DNA from: Candidatus Paraprochloron terpiosi LD05
Lineage (GTDB): Bacteria > Cyanobacteriota > Cyanobacteriia > Cyanobacteriales > Prochloraceae
Assembly (NCBI GenBank): GCA_018141785.1
Contig: CP073341.1
Span: forward strand, 1,721,422 to 1,785,421
DNA length: 64,000 nt
Reading direction: 5' to 3'
Shown: in pieces, positions 48,001 through 57,316 of the stretch
How positions within the stretch are numbered: position 1 is the first letter of the stretch
Layout of the letters: each line of letters opens with the position of its first letter
Program-made: the position numbers and the translations under genes
Notes under the pieces: model-generated
Told to the model about the DNA's origin: nothing
The model's input: only the letters and a program-made list of their open reading frames with translations
Databases searched by the model: none

Positions 48001-48143
48001 AGGGTTACAGTACCAACCTCTTCACCAATTCCTGCTGCATCTGTTAAATTCATTCTGATAATTTTTTTCCCCGCCAAGGCAACAGCGGCATTCATTAATA
48101 TCAAACCAGTTGTGACTATAGTCAAGAGGTTTAGTTTACACAT
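45088..48143 (-). CDS. sodC: Cu-Zn superoxide dismutase, split by group II intron E
   Basis: Exon 1 is 47995-48143 with a signal peptide ([20 protein letters not shown]...ALA) and GTVTLE. Exon 2 is 45088-45472. Joining them gives [19 protein letters not shown] in frame and a 177-residue periplasmic SodC that dismutates superoxide. Copper/zinc ligands are visible: [33 protein letters not shown], and the [13 protein letters not shown] loop, ending RLACGVIW. Expression needs intron splicing; the intron's own maturase is frameshifted. tRNA-Ser lies just beyond its 3' end on the other strand. Confidence 0.92.
45557..47303 (-). pseudogene. Group II intron reverse transcriptase/maturase (intron E), frameshifted
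   Basis: The N-terminal part 46698-47303 ([20 protein letters not shown]) and the C-terminal part 45557-46660 ([43 protein letters not shown], maturase region, HNH nuclease CPHCNRKF...[10 protein letters not shown]) are in different frames. Comparison with intron C shows one extra A in CGAAGCC near 46788-46795. A single-base repair would restore a full protein, so the lesion is young or a sequence error. Confidence 0.88.
47851..47875. repeat. Palindromic mini-element in intron E
   Basis: CCCCCGGCAT...ATGGCGGGGG forms a near-perfect hairpin. In intron C the matching place has an unrelated 16-base loop. Confidence 0.7.
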
Positions 48144-48364
48144 GGTGATTTTTCCTTTTATTGAAATTAACTTGACAACGGTTGACGCCCCAACAGTTCC
48201 AGTTCTTAACACTCCCACCCCAAAGTTAAACCTAGCTGGCCAAGATTCTCTAGGTTGGGCGCCCAAACTATTTAACCAGTTGGTACTAGCGCTAGGAGTA
48301 ACAATCCACAAGAAAGTTCTGCCCTGATAAGCATGGGAAAACTTAATTTTCGAGATTTGCAGTC

Positions 48365-49519
48365 TTAATAATATCCCCCAGCTAATCGAAGAATTTCCCG
48401 AGCAGCCCGATCGCACACCCCCACCTCTCCCAAACTCTCCCTCATCTCTTCATAACCTCCTAACATTTGCTCCCTTCTTTCCTTATTCAATAACAATTCC
48501 ATCGATTCAGCCACAATATTTTCCGGCGTTGCTTTTTCCTGCAAAAATTCTGGTACAATGGATTTCATCAAAACTAAATTAGGTGGAGACATAAAAGGAA
48601 TGGAAAACTTTAATACCTTCCTGGCAACCCACATCGTCAGGGGATTAACCCGATATAAAACTACCTGAGGAACATTCAGCAAAGCAATTTCTAAATTAAC
48701 CGTTCCTGACTTAGCAATAGCCAAATCCGCAGCTGCAATCGCCTCCTTTGTCTTCACCCTCAACAGGGTTGCTTTTAATCCATAGTTTTCTACTGCATTG
48801 CTAATTTTTTTATAATATTGATACAATGATATAGGTATTAATAACTTAGTTTTAGTTAACTTTGTTTGTATTTGTTTTGCCGCAGCGCAGATAACAGGAA
48901 GGAGATACTTAATTTCCTGGTAGCGGGAAGCAGGTAAAAGAGTGATGACCACCTCATCAGGTTCTATCCCCAATTTCACCCGCGCTCTTTCCCGCGTTGG
49001 CGCCGAAATCGTACTATCTACTAAAGGATGTCCTACCCAACAAACATTCGCGCCATGAGCGCTAAAATAACGAGCCTCCTCTGGAAAAATAGCCAAGAGG
49101 CGATCGCAAATTTTAACCACCTGTTTCGTCGTCCTATTAGAAGGAGACCAGACCCAATTTTGCGGCGCAATATAATAAACTATGGGTACTTGGGGCAAAT
49201 ATTGACGCACATAACTACCAAGACTCAAATTGGGTCCGGCATAATCAATAAGTACTAAAACATCCGGTGGGTTTTGCCGTAAATATTCCTGAGCGCGACG
49301 TTGAAGCAGAAAAGTAGGCCAAATAAAAGGTAAAGCTTCTATCAGTCCCACGGAACCAATTTGAGACGTATTCCCCAAAAGAAGAGCACCTGCTGCAGCC
49401 ATGCGATCGCCCCCCAGAGCCACTATTTCTAAATTCTGATCCAAGCGTTTCAGGGCTGCAATTAACAACGCTCCTTGCAAATCCCCAGAAACTTCCCCCG
49501 TACTAATAAAGATGGCCAT
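48365..49519 (-). CDS. lpxB: Lipid-A-disaccharide synthase
   Basis: A 384-residue GT19 glycosyltransferase of lipid A synthesis, joining UDP-diacylglucosamine and lipid X. The N-terminal FISTGEVSGDLQGALLIAAL, LVLIDYAGPNL, YYIAPQNWVWSPSNRT, LPASRYQEI and KSGTVNLEIALLNVPQVVLY are family motifs. It is the last gene of lpxC-fabZ-lpxA-lpxB. Confidence 0.95.
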   Translation of the reverse strand: MAIFISTGEVSGDLQGALLIAALKRLDQNLEIVALGGDRMAAAGALLLGNTSQIGSVGLIEALPFIWPTFLLQRRAQEYLRQNPPDVLVLIDYAGPNLSLGSYVRQYLPQVPIVYYIAPQNWVWSPSNRTTKQVVKICDRLLAIFPEEARYFSAHGANVCWVGHPLVDSTISAPTRERARVKLGIEPDEVVITLLPASRYQEIKYLLPVICAAAKQIQTKLTKTKLLIPISLYQYYKKISNAVENYGLKATLLRVKTKEAIAAADLAIAKSGTVNLEIALLNVPQVVLYRVNPLTMWVARKVLKFSIPFMSPPNLVLMKSIVPEFLQEKATPENIVAESMELLLNKERREQMLGGYEEMRESLGEVGVCDRAAREILRLAGGYY

Positions 49520-49673
49520 AGTTAAACCTATTGCGCCCCGCTTGCAGGTAGCGTCCCGTAATTGTGACGGCTCGTCACAATCTTACCAGAAGGAGCTTCA
49601 CAGAGTCTCAGAGGCACAGAGATACGATTAATTTAGTTGCGGCAAATACGCCTGTTTATTAATCCGGAGTGCC

Positions 49674-50501
49674 TCAGCGCCGGAGTGCGCCAGGAATTAG
49701 TCCCCGTCGTCCTGGAGCAGTACTCTGGCGCATAAAATTACTCAAGTGCTGTAAATGTGACCCTACCATGGATGATGCTGGGGATAGTAATTGCAATTCA
49801 GCTATCCCCCGCTCCAGGGAGAAACCAGAACGATAGAGAATGGAGAAAGCTTTTTTGAGCGTCCCCAAATCAGCCTTTGTCCAACCCATTCGTTTCAGAC
49901 CCACCAAATTTAGACCTCGTACCCGAGCAGGATTTCCCTCCACCAGCATATAAGGTGGAACATCCCGGTCAATTCTACTCATACCTCCCAACATAGCCAT
50001 TCTTCCAATGTGGACGAATTGATGCACTCCCAAAACCCCCCCAATAACTGCCTTGGACTCGATGCGAACATGACCTGCCAAAGCTACATTATTAGCAATA
50101 ATCACCCCATCTTCCAGCTCGCAATTATGAGCGACGTGAACGTAAGCCATGAGCAGATTATCATCACCCACCCTCGTGACCTCCTCTTCCCCCGTGGCCC
50201 GATTAATGGTAACATACTCCCGAATCACATTGCGATCGCCAATTTTAACTCCGGCGCTAACTGCTCCTTTATATTTCAGGTCTTGGGGTTCCGTACCGAT
50301 AACCGCCCCCGGAAAAATGCGATTGGACGCACCAATTTCCGTCGGGCCTTCGATGACAGCATGGGCGGCAACAGTAGTATCCGCTCCAATCTTCACTCCT
50401 GCCCCAATAAACGCATGAGGCCCTACTTGTACTGTCGGGTGCAGTTTGGCCTCCCCATCAATGACAGCAGTGGGATGAATGAGCGGTAATAACCTATCCA
50501 A
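49674..50501 (-). CDS. lpxA: UDP-N-acetylglucosamine acyltransferase
   Basis: A 275-residue left-handed beta-helix enzyme that adds the first acyl chain to UDP-GlcNAc. Hexapeptide repeats run from IHPTAVIDGEAKLHPTVQVG; the catalytic His is in AYVHVAHNCELEDG, and RIDRDVPPYMLVEGNPARVR is typical. The C-terminal helical domain ends PGRRGLIPGALRR. It lies 30 bp downstream of fabZ. Confidence 0.95.
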   Translation of the reverse strand: MDRLLPLIHPTAVIDGEAKLHPTVQVGPHAFIGAGVKIGADTTVAAHAVIEGPTEIGASNRIFPGAVIGTEPQDLKYKGAVSAGVKIGDRNVIREYVTINRATGEEEVTRVGDDNLLMAYVHVAHNCELEDGVIIANNVALAGHVRIESKAVIGGVLGVHQFVHIGRMAMLGGMSRIDRDVPPYMLVEGNPARVRGLNLVGLKRMGWTKADLGTLKKAFSILYRSGFSLERGIAELQLLSPASSMVGSHLQHLSNFMRQSTAPGRRGLIPGALRR

Positions 50502-50530
50502 CGGAAATCTCCCTCAGTTGCAACCGATCC

Positions 50531-50977
50531 TTAATCCATTAAAGAAAACAGCATTTCACCTTCTGCGGCTAACTGATCATCAACTAATGCTCGTCCTTTT
50601 ATTTTAGCAAAACGATTACTCTTCAAAGATAGAAGCTCCATAGTCATAACCAACCGATCTCCCGGTACCACTGGACGACGAAAGCGCACTTTATCCAGTC
50701 CCGCAAAAGCAAAGAAACTGCCTTCAGGTACTTGAGGCAGTTGAATTAAAACAATCCCCCCTACTTGGGCCATTGCCTCCACAATTAAAACCCCAGGCAT
50801 AATGGGACGATTGGGAATATGTCCTTGAAAATAAGGTTCGCCTATTGTGACATTTTTAATTCCTACCGCCTTTTCCCCCGGGCAGTATTCAATAATACGG
50901 TCTACCAAAGCAAAAGGATAGCGGTGAGGTAATAGTTGGGAAATTTCTTCTGCTGTAAATACTATTTGATCAACCAT
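50531..50977 (-). CDS. fabZ: 3-hydroxyacyl-ACP dehydratase FabZ
   Basis: A 148-residue hot-dog-fold dehydratase of fatty acid synthesis. [17 protein letters not shown] has the active-site His, and [22 protein letters not shown] has the catalytic Glu. The genomic position between lpxC and lpxA is the normal one, balancing fatty acid and lipid A synthesis. Confidence 0.95.
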   Translation of the reverse strand: MVDQIVFTAEEISQLLPHRYPFALVDRIIEYCPGEKAVGIKNVTIGEPYFQGHIPNRPIMPGVLIVEAMAQVGGIVLIQLPQVPEGSFFAFAGLDKVRFRRPVVPGDRLVMTMELLSLKSNRFAKIKGRALVDDQLAAEGEMLFSLMD

Positions 50978-51067
50978 CTTTTTTATCTTAGATATTAGCT
51001 TTATCTGTTTTTTTAGAGTTATTAATGTTTTTTTAATCTGTAAATAAGCCTGGAGGCACTAGTATAA

Positions 51068-51904
51068 TTACGAATTAGAAATATGATACATTAGTGCCTT
51101 TGTCAATTGGACGTGCAGCTTGTGGCTGGCTTTGTAAGCGAGGAAATGAGCAGATATTGGATCTGGCAGTAAACTCAAATCCCCCACTAAGTCTAAAAGT
51201 TTATGACGAACTGGCTCATTGGCAAATCTTAAAGGAGGATTGAGCCAGCCCATCCGGCTGCAAACCAAAGCATTGTCCAAGCTACCACCTTTAATTAAAC
51301 CAAGATCTCGTAGTTTTTCGATAACGTCTGCAAAACCAAAAGTACGAGCAGGAGCGATAGCCTCGGCAAAACTTTCCGCTGCCGGGGACCAACTATACCA
51401 TTGATTGCCAATAGCTGGATAATCAAAATCAATGCCATAAGTAAAGCGAGTTCCCGCTGCGGGCAGAGCAGCGACAAAAGCATCGCCTTCCCTAATCCAG
51501 ATCGGCTCTTCTAATGTAGGGGCATCTTTTGACTTCCCCCCGTCCGAACACTGCTGTAGTCCAGCCTGAGCGATCCCTTCTACCCAGGATAAAGCGGATC
51601 CGTCCATTATTGGCACTTCCTCTCCGTCAATTTCAATTCTCGCATTGTCTACACCGCTACCAGCACATGCTGCTAATAAATGTTCTACCGTCCGCACTCT
51701 TGCTTCTCCTGCCGCTAATTCCGTGGAAAGAGTCGTCTGACTCACCGCTTCAACATGAGCGGGTATGGTCGGTTTTTCTGGCAAATCTACCCTTACGAAG
51801 TAACGCCCAGTAGCCCTTTTTTCTGGACAGACCCGCACATTCGTAGTTATTCCTGAGTGCAGTCCTATGCCAGAAACTGTAAAGGAATTTGCAATCGTAT
51901 TCAT
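51068..51904 (-). CDS. lpxC: UDP-3-O-acyl-GlcNAc deacetylase
   Basis: A 278-residue zinc deacetylase, the committed step of lipid A synthesis. [10 protein letters not shown] at the N-terminus, the zinc-binding [27 protein letters not shown] and [14 protein letters not shown] are present. ATG at 51904 (MNTIANSF) is chosen, two codons inside the longest frame. It is preceded by bamA. Confidence 0.94.
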   Translation of the reverse strand: MNTIANSFTVSGIGLHSGITTNVRVCPEKRATGRYFVRVDLPEKPTIPAHVEAVSQTTLSTELAAGEARVRTVEHLLAACAGSGVDNARIEIDGEEVPIMDGSALSWVEGIAQAGLQQCSDGGKSKDAPTLEEPIWIREGDAFVAALPAAGTRFTYGIDFDYPAIGNQWYSWSPAAESFAEAIAPARTFGFADVIEKLRDLGLIKGGSLDNALVCSRMGWLNPPLRFANEPVRHKLLDLVGDLSLLPDPISAHFLAYKASHKLHVQLTKALMYHISNS

Positions 51905-51949
51905 TACCATAAAATTGCAATTTTGTCAACATATACGTAGGATGCAAAG

Positions 51950-53890
51950 TTAAAATCGCTCGCCAATGCCAAAATGAATGCGATTATCCCCCTGGTCATT
52001 GAACCCCCAATCGACTCGAATTGGACCGAGAGGGGATTGGATCCGCACACCGATACCGTAACCCAAACCATTGCCCTGTTTACCCCTCACTCCAGCGGGA
52101 TTTCCGGGAACCGCATCACCGGAACCGAAATCCGTAGCGTAGTCTACAAAAAAGGCGGCACCGAGAAAAGAAAAAATTGGCAGGCGATACTCCGCAGTTG
52201 CCTGCAAATAACGACGACCAGCTCCCACCTCACCTTCGTCATAACCTCGTACCGAATTACTTCCGCCGATGGAAAAGGCTTCATAGGGAGGCAAATCGCC
52301 AAAAACATTACCTGCTTGGATATTAAAGGCAAGAGCCTGGGGACCGTCGTTAAAATTAATTAATTGCACGGGAATGTAGTAACTGTAGCTACCTCGCAAG
52401 CGATTGAGCAAGATACTGCCGTCCCCAATGGGTAAGGATTGGTCCACTCCGAAGCGCAGCAAGTAGCCGCTGGTGGGTTGTCGGGGATTATTGCGGCGAT
52501 CGAGGCTAGCACCAAACTGAAGCAGAAAAAGGTCATCCGTACCGTCAGTGTTAAAAGCCAGCTGATTACCCAACTCATCTAACGGACTGACCTCCCCATC
52601 CCTATCCTCAATTGCCACCCGCTGGTACTGCAACCCCAGAGAGAGACGCCAATCCGGTCTGCTAAAAACATCCCGCACCAAGGGACGGGAAAAACTAACT
52701 CCACCCCCTGTCCGCACCACCCGAGGGCGATCGCCGTTGGGCAGGTTTACATCAGTTTCCCCATTATCGAAAATCAAAGAAATAGAACGGCGGCGGAAAC
52801 CGTTGACCGTATAGGAAGTGCGGTTAGGATCACCAGCGATCCAGGGGTCGGTAAAACGGGCATCGAAGAGCAATGCCCGGGTTCCGAGCTGAATTTCTCC
52901 TCCTATAGTTTGGTGATTGCCCCCCAGATTTTGCTCTTGATAGCTAATGGTGCCAAAGAGACCGCTAGCGGAGCTAACCCCAGCACCAGCAGCAATGGAA
53001 CCGGTATTGCTTTCCACAACGTCTACATTGACTACTACTTTGCTTGGATCTTGGCCTGGAGCAAAGGAGAACTTGATGTCTTGAAAAATACCGAGACCGA
53101 AGACTCGGTTTAAGTCTCTTTGTGCTGTCTGACGGTTAAAGACATCTCCCGGTTGTAGTTGAACCTCACGTCGGATGATAAAAGGACGAGTTTTCCCTTT
53201 TTCGAGTTCGTCTCCTTCATCAGAAAAAAATCTCACTTGAATATCTTCAATCACACCTTCTGCTACCAGGAGAGTCACAGTACCGTCTTGTGCTATAGTC
53301 GGCGCTCCCACAACCTGAGCTAAGTCATAACCATTACTTTTATACCAGGCATTTAATTCTTGGATATCTGCTTGTAATTGCCCTAGATTGAGAATTTCAT
53401 CAAAGGCCCCGCTAAAAATCCTCTGGACCTCAACGTCTGGCAGCACGCCCTTTCCTTCCCCTGCTCCCGCAGTTTGCACCACTACCTTTTTCAGGACTGG
53501 GTTAGGTTCCACTGTAAAAGAGATCCGCACCCCTAAAGGAGTATCTTCGGGGGTCACAGTTACATTAGCAAAAAAGCCAGTGCCATAGATAGCACTTACG
53601 TCATCAGTCAAGCGAGAGCGAGTTGTTGGCAGTCCTGGTTTGGTACTTATCTGCTCGTAAACTAAATCTTGCAGTTTTCCTTCTACCCCCTTGACTGCCA
53701 CTTCTGCTACTAGCACTCGCGTCTCTGTATCTTCCGGTTCTGGCTCTCTCTGGACTAGCTGACTACTGGTAGGGGCAAAGATAATCCCGCCCCTACTCTC
53801 TGGTGTAGACGATTCAGCCCGGTTGGATAAACACAGAGTTGTTGAGGTAGCAAGGATTGCCACTAAGATATGTTTGATTTTGTTTTGCAC
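51950..53890 (-). CDS. bamA: BamA/Omp85 outer membrane assembly factor
   Basis: An outer membrane beta-barrel insertase of about 646 residues. It has an N-terminal signal segment (KIKHILVAILATSTTLCLSN), a disordered linker, three POTRA domains (about 75-330, each with motifs such as GIFQDIKFSFAPG), then a barrel ending with a C-terminal aromatic (IHFGIGERF). The Omp85 motif region YSYYIPVQL and the GGSNSVRGYDEGEVG loop are visible. The start is uncertain: the longest frame from 53953 runs through a dispersed repeat, so a GTG near 53890-53896 is more likely. Confidence 0.9.
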   Translation of the reverse strand: MQNKIKHILVAILATSTTLCLSNRAESSTPESRGGIIFAPTSSQLVQREPEPEDTETRVLVAEVAVKGVEGKLQDLVYEQISTKPGLPTTRSRLTDDVSAIYGTGFFANVTVTPEDTPLGVRISFTVEPNPVLKKVVVQTAGAGEGKGVLPDVEVQRIFSGAFDEILNLGQLQADIQELNAWYKSNGYDLAQVVGAPTIAQDGTVTLLVAEGVIEDIQVRFFSDEGDELEKGKTRPFIIRREVQLQPGDVFNRQTAQRDLNRVFGLGIFQDIKFSFAPGQDPSKVVVNVDVVESNTGSIAAGAGVSSASGLFGTISYQEQNLGGNHQTIGGEIQLGTRALLFDARFTDPWIAGDPNRTSYTVNGFRRRSISLIFDNGETDVNLPNGDRPRVVRTGGGVSFSRPLVRDVFSRPDWRLSLGLQYQRVAIEDRDGEVSPLDELGNQLAFNTDGTDDLFLLQFGASLDRRNNPRQPTSGYLLRFGVDQSLPIGDGSILLNRLRGSYSYYIPVQLINFNDGPQALAFNIQAGNVFGDLPPYEAFSIGGSNSVRGYDEGEVGAGRRYLQATAEYRLPIFSFLGAAFFVDYATDFGSGDAVPGNPAGVRGKQGNGLGYGIGVRIQSPLGPIRVDWGFNDQGDNRIHFGIGERF

Positions 53891-53914
53891 TTCCACACAC
53901 CACAAATTCTTAAC

Positions 53915-54025
53915 TGAAAGCTCACAGAGGCACAGAGGCGCAGAGAATAGCACGGTATAAATGAGCGCTTCAAACGCTTGTTTATTAATCCTCCGTGCCT
54001 CCGCGCCTCTGCGCGAACTGATAGA
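53915..54025. repeat. Two copies of dispersed CAGAGGCGCAGAG repeat
   Basis: Between purC and bamA, cacagaggcacagaggcgca (53923-53942) and its inverted counterpart gcctccgcgcctctgcgcga (53997-54016) can form a stem-loop about 90 bases long. Confidence 0.6.
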
Positions 54026-54039
54026 TGTTGATTTGATTA

Positions 54040-54819
54040 TTATGGTAATCTTGGGTCGAGGAATTCCATCTTCTTTTGAGCCAACACTCTCTCTAACACT
54101 TCCTGATAGGCTGATTCTACCTGGGGGAGATGGCGACGGAATCTATCCTTATCCATTATGCGCCGGGTCGGATCTGTTGTGGTAGCGTCCCAGAGACGGC
54201 AAGTATCGGGGCTAATTTCATCTGCTAAAAGTAATCGTGCTTGAGAATCAAGACCGAATTCCAGTTTGAAGTCTACCAAAATTATGCGGCAACGTTGGAA
54301 AAAATCCGTTAGGTATTGATTGATGTTGCGAGCCATTTTCTCGATTTGTTCTAGCCGTTCCGGGCTGGTCAAGTCTAATAGTAAGAGACGATCGCGGGTC
54401 AATAAGGGGTCTGATAGGGAGTCATTCTTTAAATAAAATTCTACTAGGGGCGATTGTAAGACTTTTCCTTCTGGCAAACCAGTCTGGCGTACTAGACTAC
54501 CCGCAGCAATATTTCGGACTACTACCTCTAGGGGGATAATTTTCACTGCCCGCACTCGCATTTGATTTTTCTGAGGGCGATCGATATAGTGGTTAGGAAC
54601 ACCTTTGTTCGACAACCATTTAAACAGAGCAGCCGAGACGGTGCAGTTTATTTCTCCTTTACCCTCTATCTTGCCTTTGTGGGAGCCGTTAAAAGCGGTT
54701 GCAGAATCTTTAAACACGACCTGAAGAATCTCAGTATCTTCGGTATGGTAGACAATTTTGGCTTTCCCTTCGTAAAGTTTTTCTGCTGCTGACATAGTTT
54801 CAATCAATTGGATTTCCAT
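54040..54819 (-). CDS. purC: SAICAR synthetase
   Basis: A 259-residue ATP-dependent enzyme of purine synthesis (CAIR plus aspartate). The N-terminal KLYEGKAKIVY, FKDSATAFNG, RPQKNQMRVRAVKIIPLEVV, FKLEFGLD and DEISPDTCRLWD are family motifs. It is upstream of bamA on the same strand. Confidence 0.95.
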   Translation of the reverse strand: MEIQLIETMSAAEKLYEGKAKIVYHTEDTEILQVVFKDSATAFNGSHKGKIEGKGEINCTVSAALFKWLSNKGVPNHYIDRPQKNQMRVRAVKIIPLEVVVRNIAAGSLVRQTGLPEGKVLQSPLVEFYLKNDSLSDPLLTRDRLLLLDLTSPERLEQIEKMARNINQYLTDFFQRCRIILVDFKLEFGLDSQARLLLADEISPDTCRLWDATTTDPTRRIMDKDRFRRHLPQVESAYQEVLERVLAQKKMEFLDPRLP

Positions 54820-55307
54820 GGATTATAAGTAAAGTGAGCGGGTTTTGGCTATCAAGAAAGTCTGCAGCTCGCCTAACCGAGACGCTTTTTTGCTTTCCTA
54901 TTATCGAATTCGGGCGTTAAATCTGTCTCCAAATACAGTGGTCAGGCGACGCCTGTACCGGCCCACTATCTAGAACATATGTACTATCATAAATAATATA
55001 ATAATAAATTTCATTAATTATTGCTCAGTTATGGCTGTCATTGTTCTTTAAAATTAATTAAAATATATACCTGGGGTTAAAATCCCAGGGGCAAGAAATT
55101 AAGGAGGGATCTAACAGGCAAAATGGGCCAAAGTTGCTACCATCTCAAAAGTATTAAATCTTCAAAGCGAGGAATTCCTTAGAAGCAAATGAATGACTGA
55201 TTTTAGGTGTGAGGAAATCTATAATGCTGCCTCGTCTTATGGAAGTAAAAGAAGAATTACCAGGAAAACGGTTAATAGTTTTGCATGAAGGAGCAAAAGG
55301 AAAAGGG
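54820..55307. promoter_or_regulatory. Long AT-rich leader of sigA
   Basis: About 490 bp divergent between purC and sigA without a gene. A TATATACC at about 55063 and an AT-rich tract at 55000-55020 could hold promoters, but I see no clear -35/-10 pair. An in-frame ATG at 55224 gives only non-family residues, so this is treated as 5' leader. Confidence 0.4.
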
Positions 55308-56459
55308 ATGACGCAGGACTCGAACGTACTCGCAACGATCAAAAAGAGCAACAAACCCACTGAGTTGCAATTTTTAATCGACGGACAAACGATGGTCTCA
55401 ACTACAAAGGAAGTTCAGACCACTGTAGTAGAAAAATCCGTAGTGGAAAAAACCCGCAAACTGACCAATAGTACTCGTCGTCGCGCTCAAACTTCAAAAA
55501 AGCCTTATACGGAGGACTCAATTCGCATTTACTTGCAAGAAATAGGTCGCATTCGACTCCTGCGAGCAGAAGAAGAAATCGAACTCGCCCGCAAAATTGC
55601 TGACTTACTGCAATTGGAGCGAATACGAGAAGAGCTATCCGAAAGCTTAGAGCGAGAACCGCAGGACCATGAATGGGCAACTGAGGTAAAGATGGACTTA
55701 CGGTCCTTTCGCCGTCGCCTCTATATGGGCAGGCGGGCAAAAGACAAAATGGTACAGTCTAACCTGCGCCTAGTAGTCTCTATTGCCAAAAAATATATGA
55801 ATCGAGGCTTGTCTTTTCAAGACTTGATTCAGGAAGGTTCCCTCGGTTTAATTCGGGCGGCAGAAAAGTTCGACCACTCGAAGGGTTATAAGTTTTCGAC
55901 TTATGCTACTTGGTGGATTCGACAGGCAATTACGAGGGCGATCGCTGATCAATCCCGCACGATTCGCTTGCCAGTTCATCTGTACGAAACTATCTCCAGG
56001 ATCCAAAAAACGACAAAAATCCTCTCCCAGGAAACGGGACGCAAACCAACGGAAGAAGAAATCGCCACTCACATGGAAATGACTATTGAGAAGCTGCGAT
56101 TTATCGCTAAATCAGCCCAATTGACTATTTCTTTCGAGACCCCGATTGGCAAGGAAGAAGACTCCCGCTTGGGTGACTTTATCGAGGCCGATGGAGAAAC
56201 CCCAGATGACCAAGTATCGAAAAATCTGCTCCGGGAGGACTTAGAAAATGTTCTGGATACTCTCTATCCTCGGGAACGAGATGTACTGCGATTGCGATAT
56301 GGCCTAGATGATGGCAGGATGAAAACCCTCTCAGAAATCGGTCAAATATTTAACGTCACTCGGGAAAGAATCCGGCAGATTGAAACCAAGGCTCTGCGCA
56401 AACTGCGTCATCCTAATCGCAACAGTATTTTGAAAGAGTATATCCGCGATTCTTACTAG
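55308..56459 (+). CDS. sigA: Principal RNA polymerase sigma factor (group 1, SigA)
   Basis: A 383-residue sigma-70 protein. Region 1.2 is [20 protein letters not shown]; region 2 is [20 protein letters not shown], with [20 protein letters not shown] and [20 protein letters not shown]; region 3 and region 4 ([37 protein letters not shown]) follow. It ends [13 protein letters not shown] short basic N-terminus ([15 protein letters not shown]) is typical of the cyanobacterial housekeeping sigma factor. ATG at 55308 ([12 protein letters not shown]) fits other SigA starts. Confidence 0.95.
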   Translation: MTQDSNVLATIKKSNKPTELQFLIDGQTMVSTTKEVQTTVVEKSVVEKTRKLTNSTRRRAQTSKKPYTEDSIRIYLQEIGRIRLLRAEEEIELARKIADLLQLERIREELSESLEREPQDHEWATEVKMDLRSFRRRLYMGRRAKDKMVQSNLRLVVSIAKKYMNRGLSFQDLIQEGSLGLIRAAEKFDHSKGYKFSTYATWWIRQAITRAIADQSRTIRLPVHLYETISRIQKTTKILSQETGRKPTEEEIATHMEMTIEKLRFIAKSAQLTISFETPIGKEEDSRLGDFIEADGETPDDQVSKNLLREDLENVLDTLYPRERDVLRLRYGLDDGRMKTLSEIGQIFNVTRERIRQIETKALRKLRHPNRNSILKEYIRDSY

Positions 56460-56484
56460 ATGTTTGATTTGGGCGCCTTCTCCT

Positions 56485-56516
56485 CCTATGGAGGATATTT
56501 AACATCCGTCCATAGG
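56485..56516 (+). terminator. Inverted repeat after sigA
   Basis: CCTATGGAGGAT / ATCCGTCCATAGG forms a 12-bp stem with one bulge about 25 bp after the sigA stop. It lacks a T-run, so it may be a weak terminator or an mRNA end structure. Confidence 0.5.
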
Positions 56517-56687
56517 CATGACTAGAGGATTATGCTCATAATCAGATTGCTATTGATGGTGCGTTCCTGCTAATTTCCAAGCTATTACAGCCATCAGCTT
56601 GAAGCTGGAAGCTCATTATAGTTAAGGAGAGGATAACGCACCCACTAGCGGCTCCTGCTGAAGCTGCTCTGCAATAAATGTCTTCAA

Positions 56688-57116
56688 TTAGACTGTTGCG
56701 GCTGCTTCTTCTGCTTCTGCTTCTGCTTCTGCTTCGACCTCTGAGCGCTGCATATCTATCTGTTTCAAATGGATGTGCTTGTAGCCCAATTTGATTTCAA
56801 ACTGATCTCCTTTGTTCAATCCCATGGCCTTAGTGTAAGTAGAACCAATCACAATTTGAAGATTTTGGTGAACGCTGACGCGATAAGTCGGTTCCCGACC
56901 CCGACCGTCTTTGGCGGACGAGGGATCCAGGGGAACTCCTTTAGCCGCTAATACTGCGTCATAAAAATCAGTTAAATTGACCCTGGTCAGCTTATTCTTC
57001 GTGATTGTGTAATACCCGCAGCGTTTTGCTGTTTCTCGCCGAGGTAAGTGGGCTAGCTCTTTTATTTTTTGTAGTAAAGCTTTTCCCGTTAAGGGGTTAG
57101 GTGCTTGTTCACTCAT
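56688..57116 (-). CDS. cyAbrB-type transcription factor
   Basis: 142 residues. The N-terminal PLTGKALLQKIKELAHLPRR and KRCGYYTITKNKLTRVNLTD match cyAbrB regulators of cyanobacteria, and the C-terminal AbrB-like beta domain is YRVSVHQNLQIVIGSTYTKA with GDQFEIKLGYKHIHLKQI. These proteins control carbon/nitrogen balance genes. The tail is an EAEAEAEAEAEE run coded by a tandem gcttct hexanucleotide (56702-56734), probably length-variable. Confidence 0.88.
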   Translation of the reverse strand: MSEQAPNPLTGKALLQKIKELAHLPRRETAKRCGYYTITKNKLTRVNLTDFYDAVLAAKGVPLDPSSAKDGRGREPTYRVSVHQNLQIVIGSTYTKAMGLNKGDQFEIKLGYKHIHLKQIDMQRSEVEAEAEAEAEEAAATV

Positions 57117-57316
57117 ATCTGTCCGAATTTTCCTTTATTTTGTTGCCATTGTAAAGTAAATTGGTGCCAAAATTAACCTATTTAGAAATATACCTTAAAT
57201 TAGTATATTTTGAAAAAAAATTCAAATTCTTTGTAGATTTTACATTTACTTTGGGGGTCATGGGTGAAAACAACCAAGAACCAAGAACCAAAAACAAATT
57301 TAAGAGTTTATCAAAC

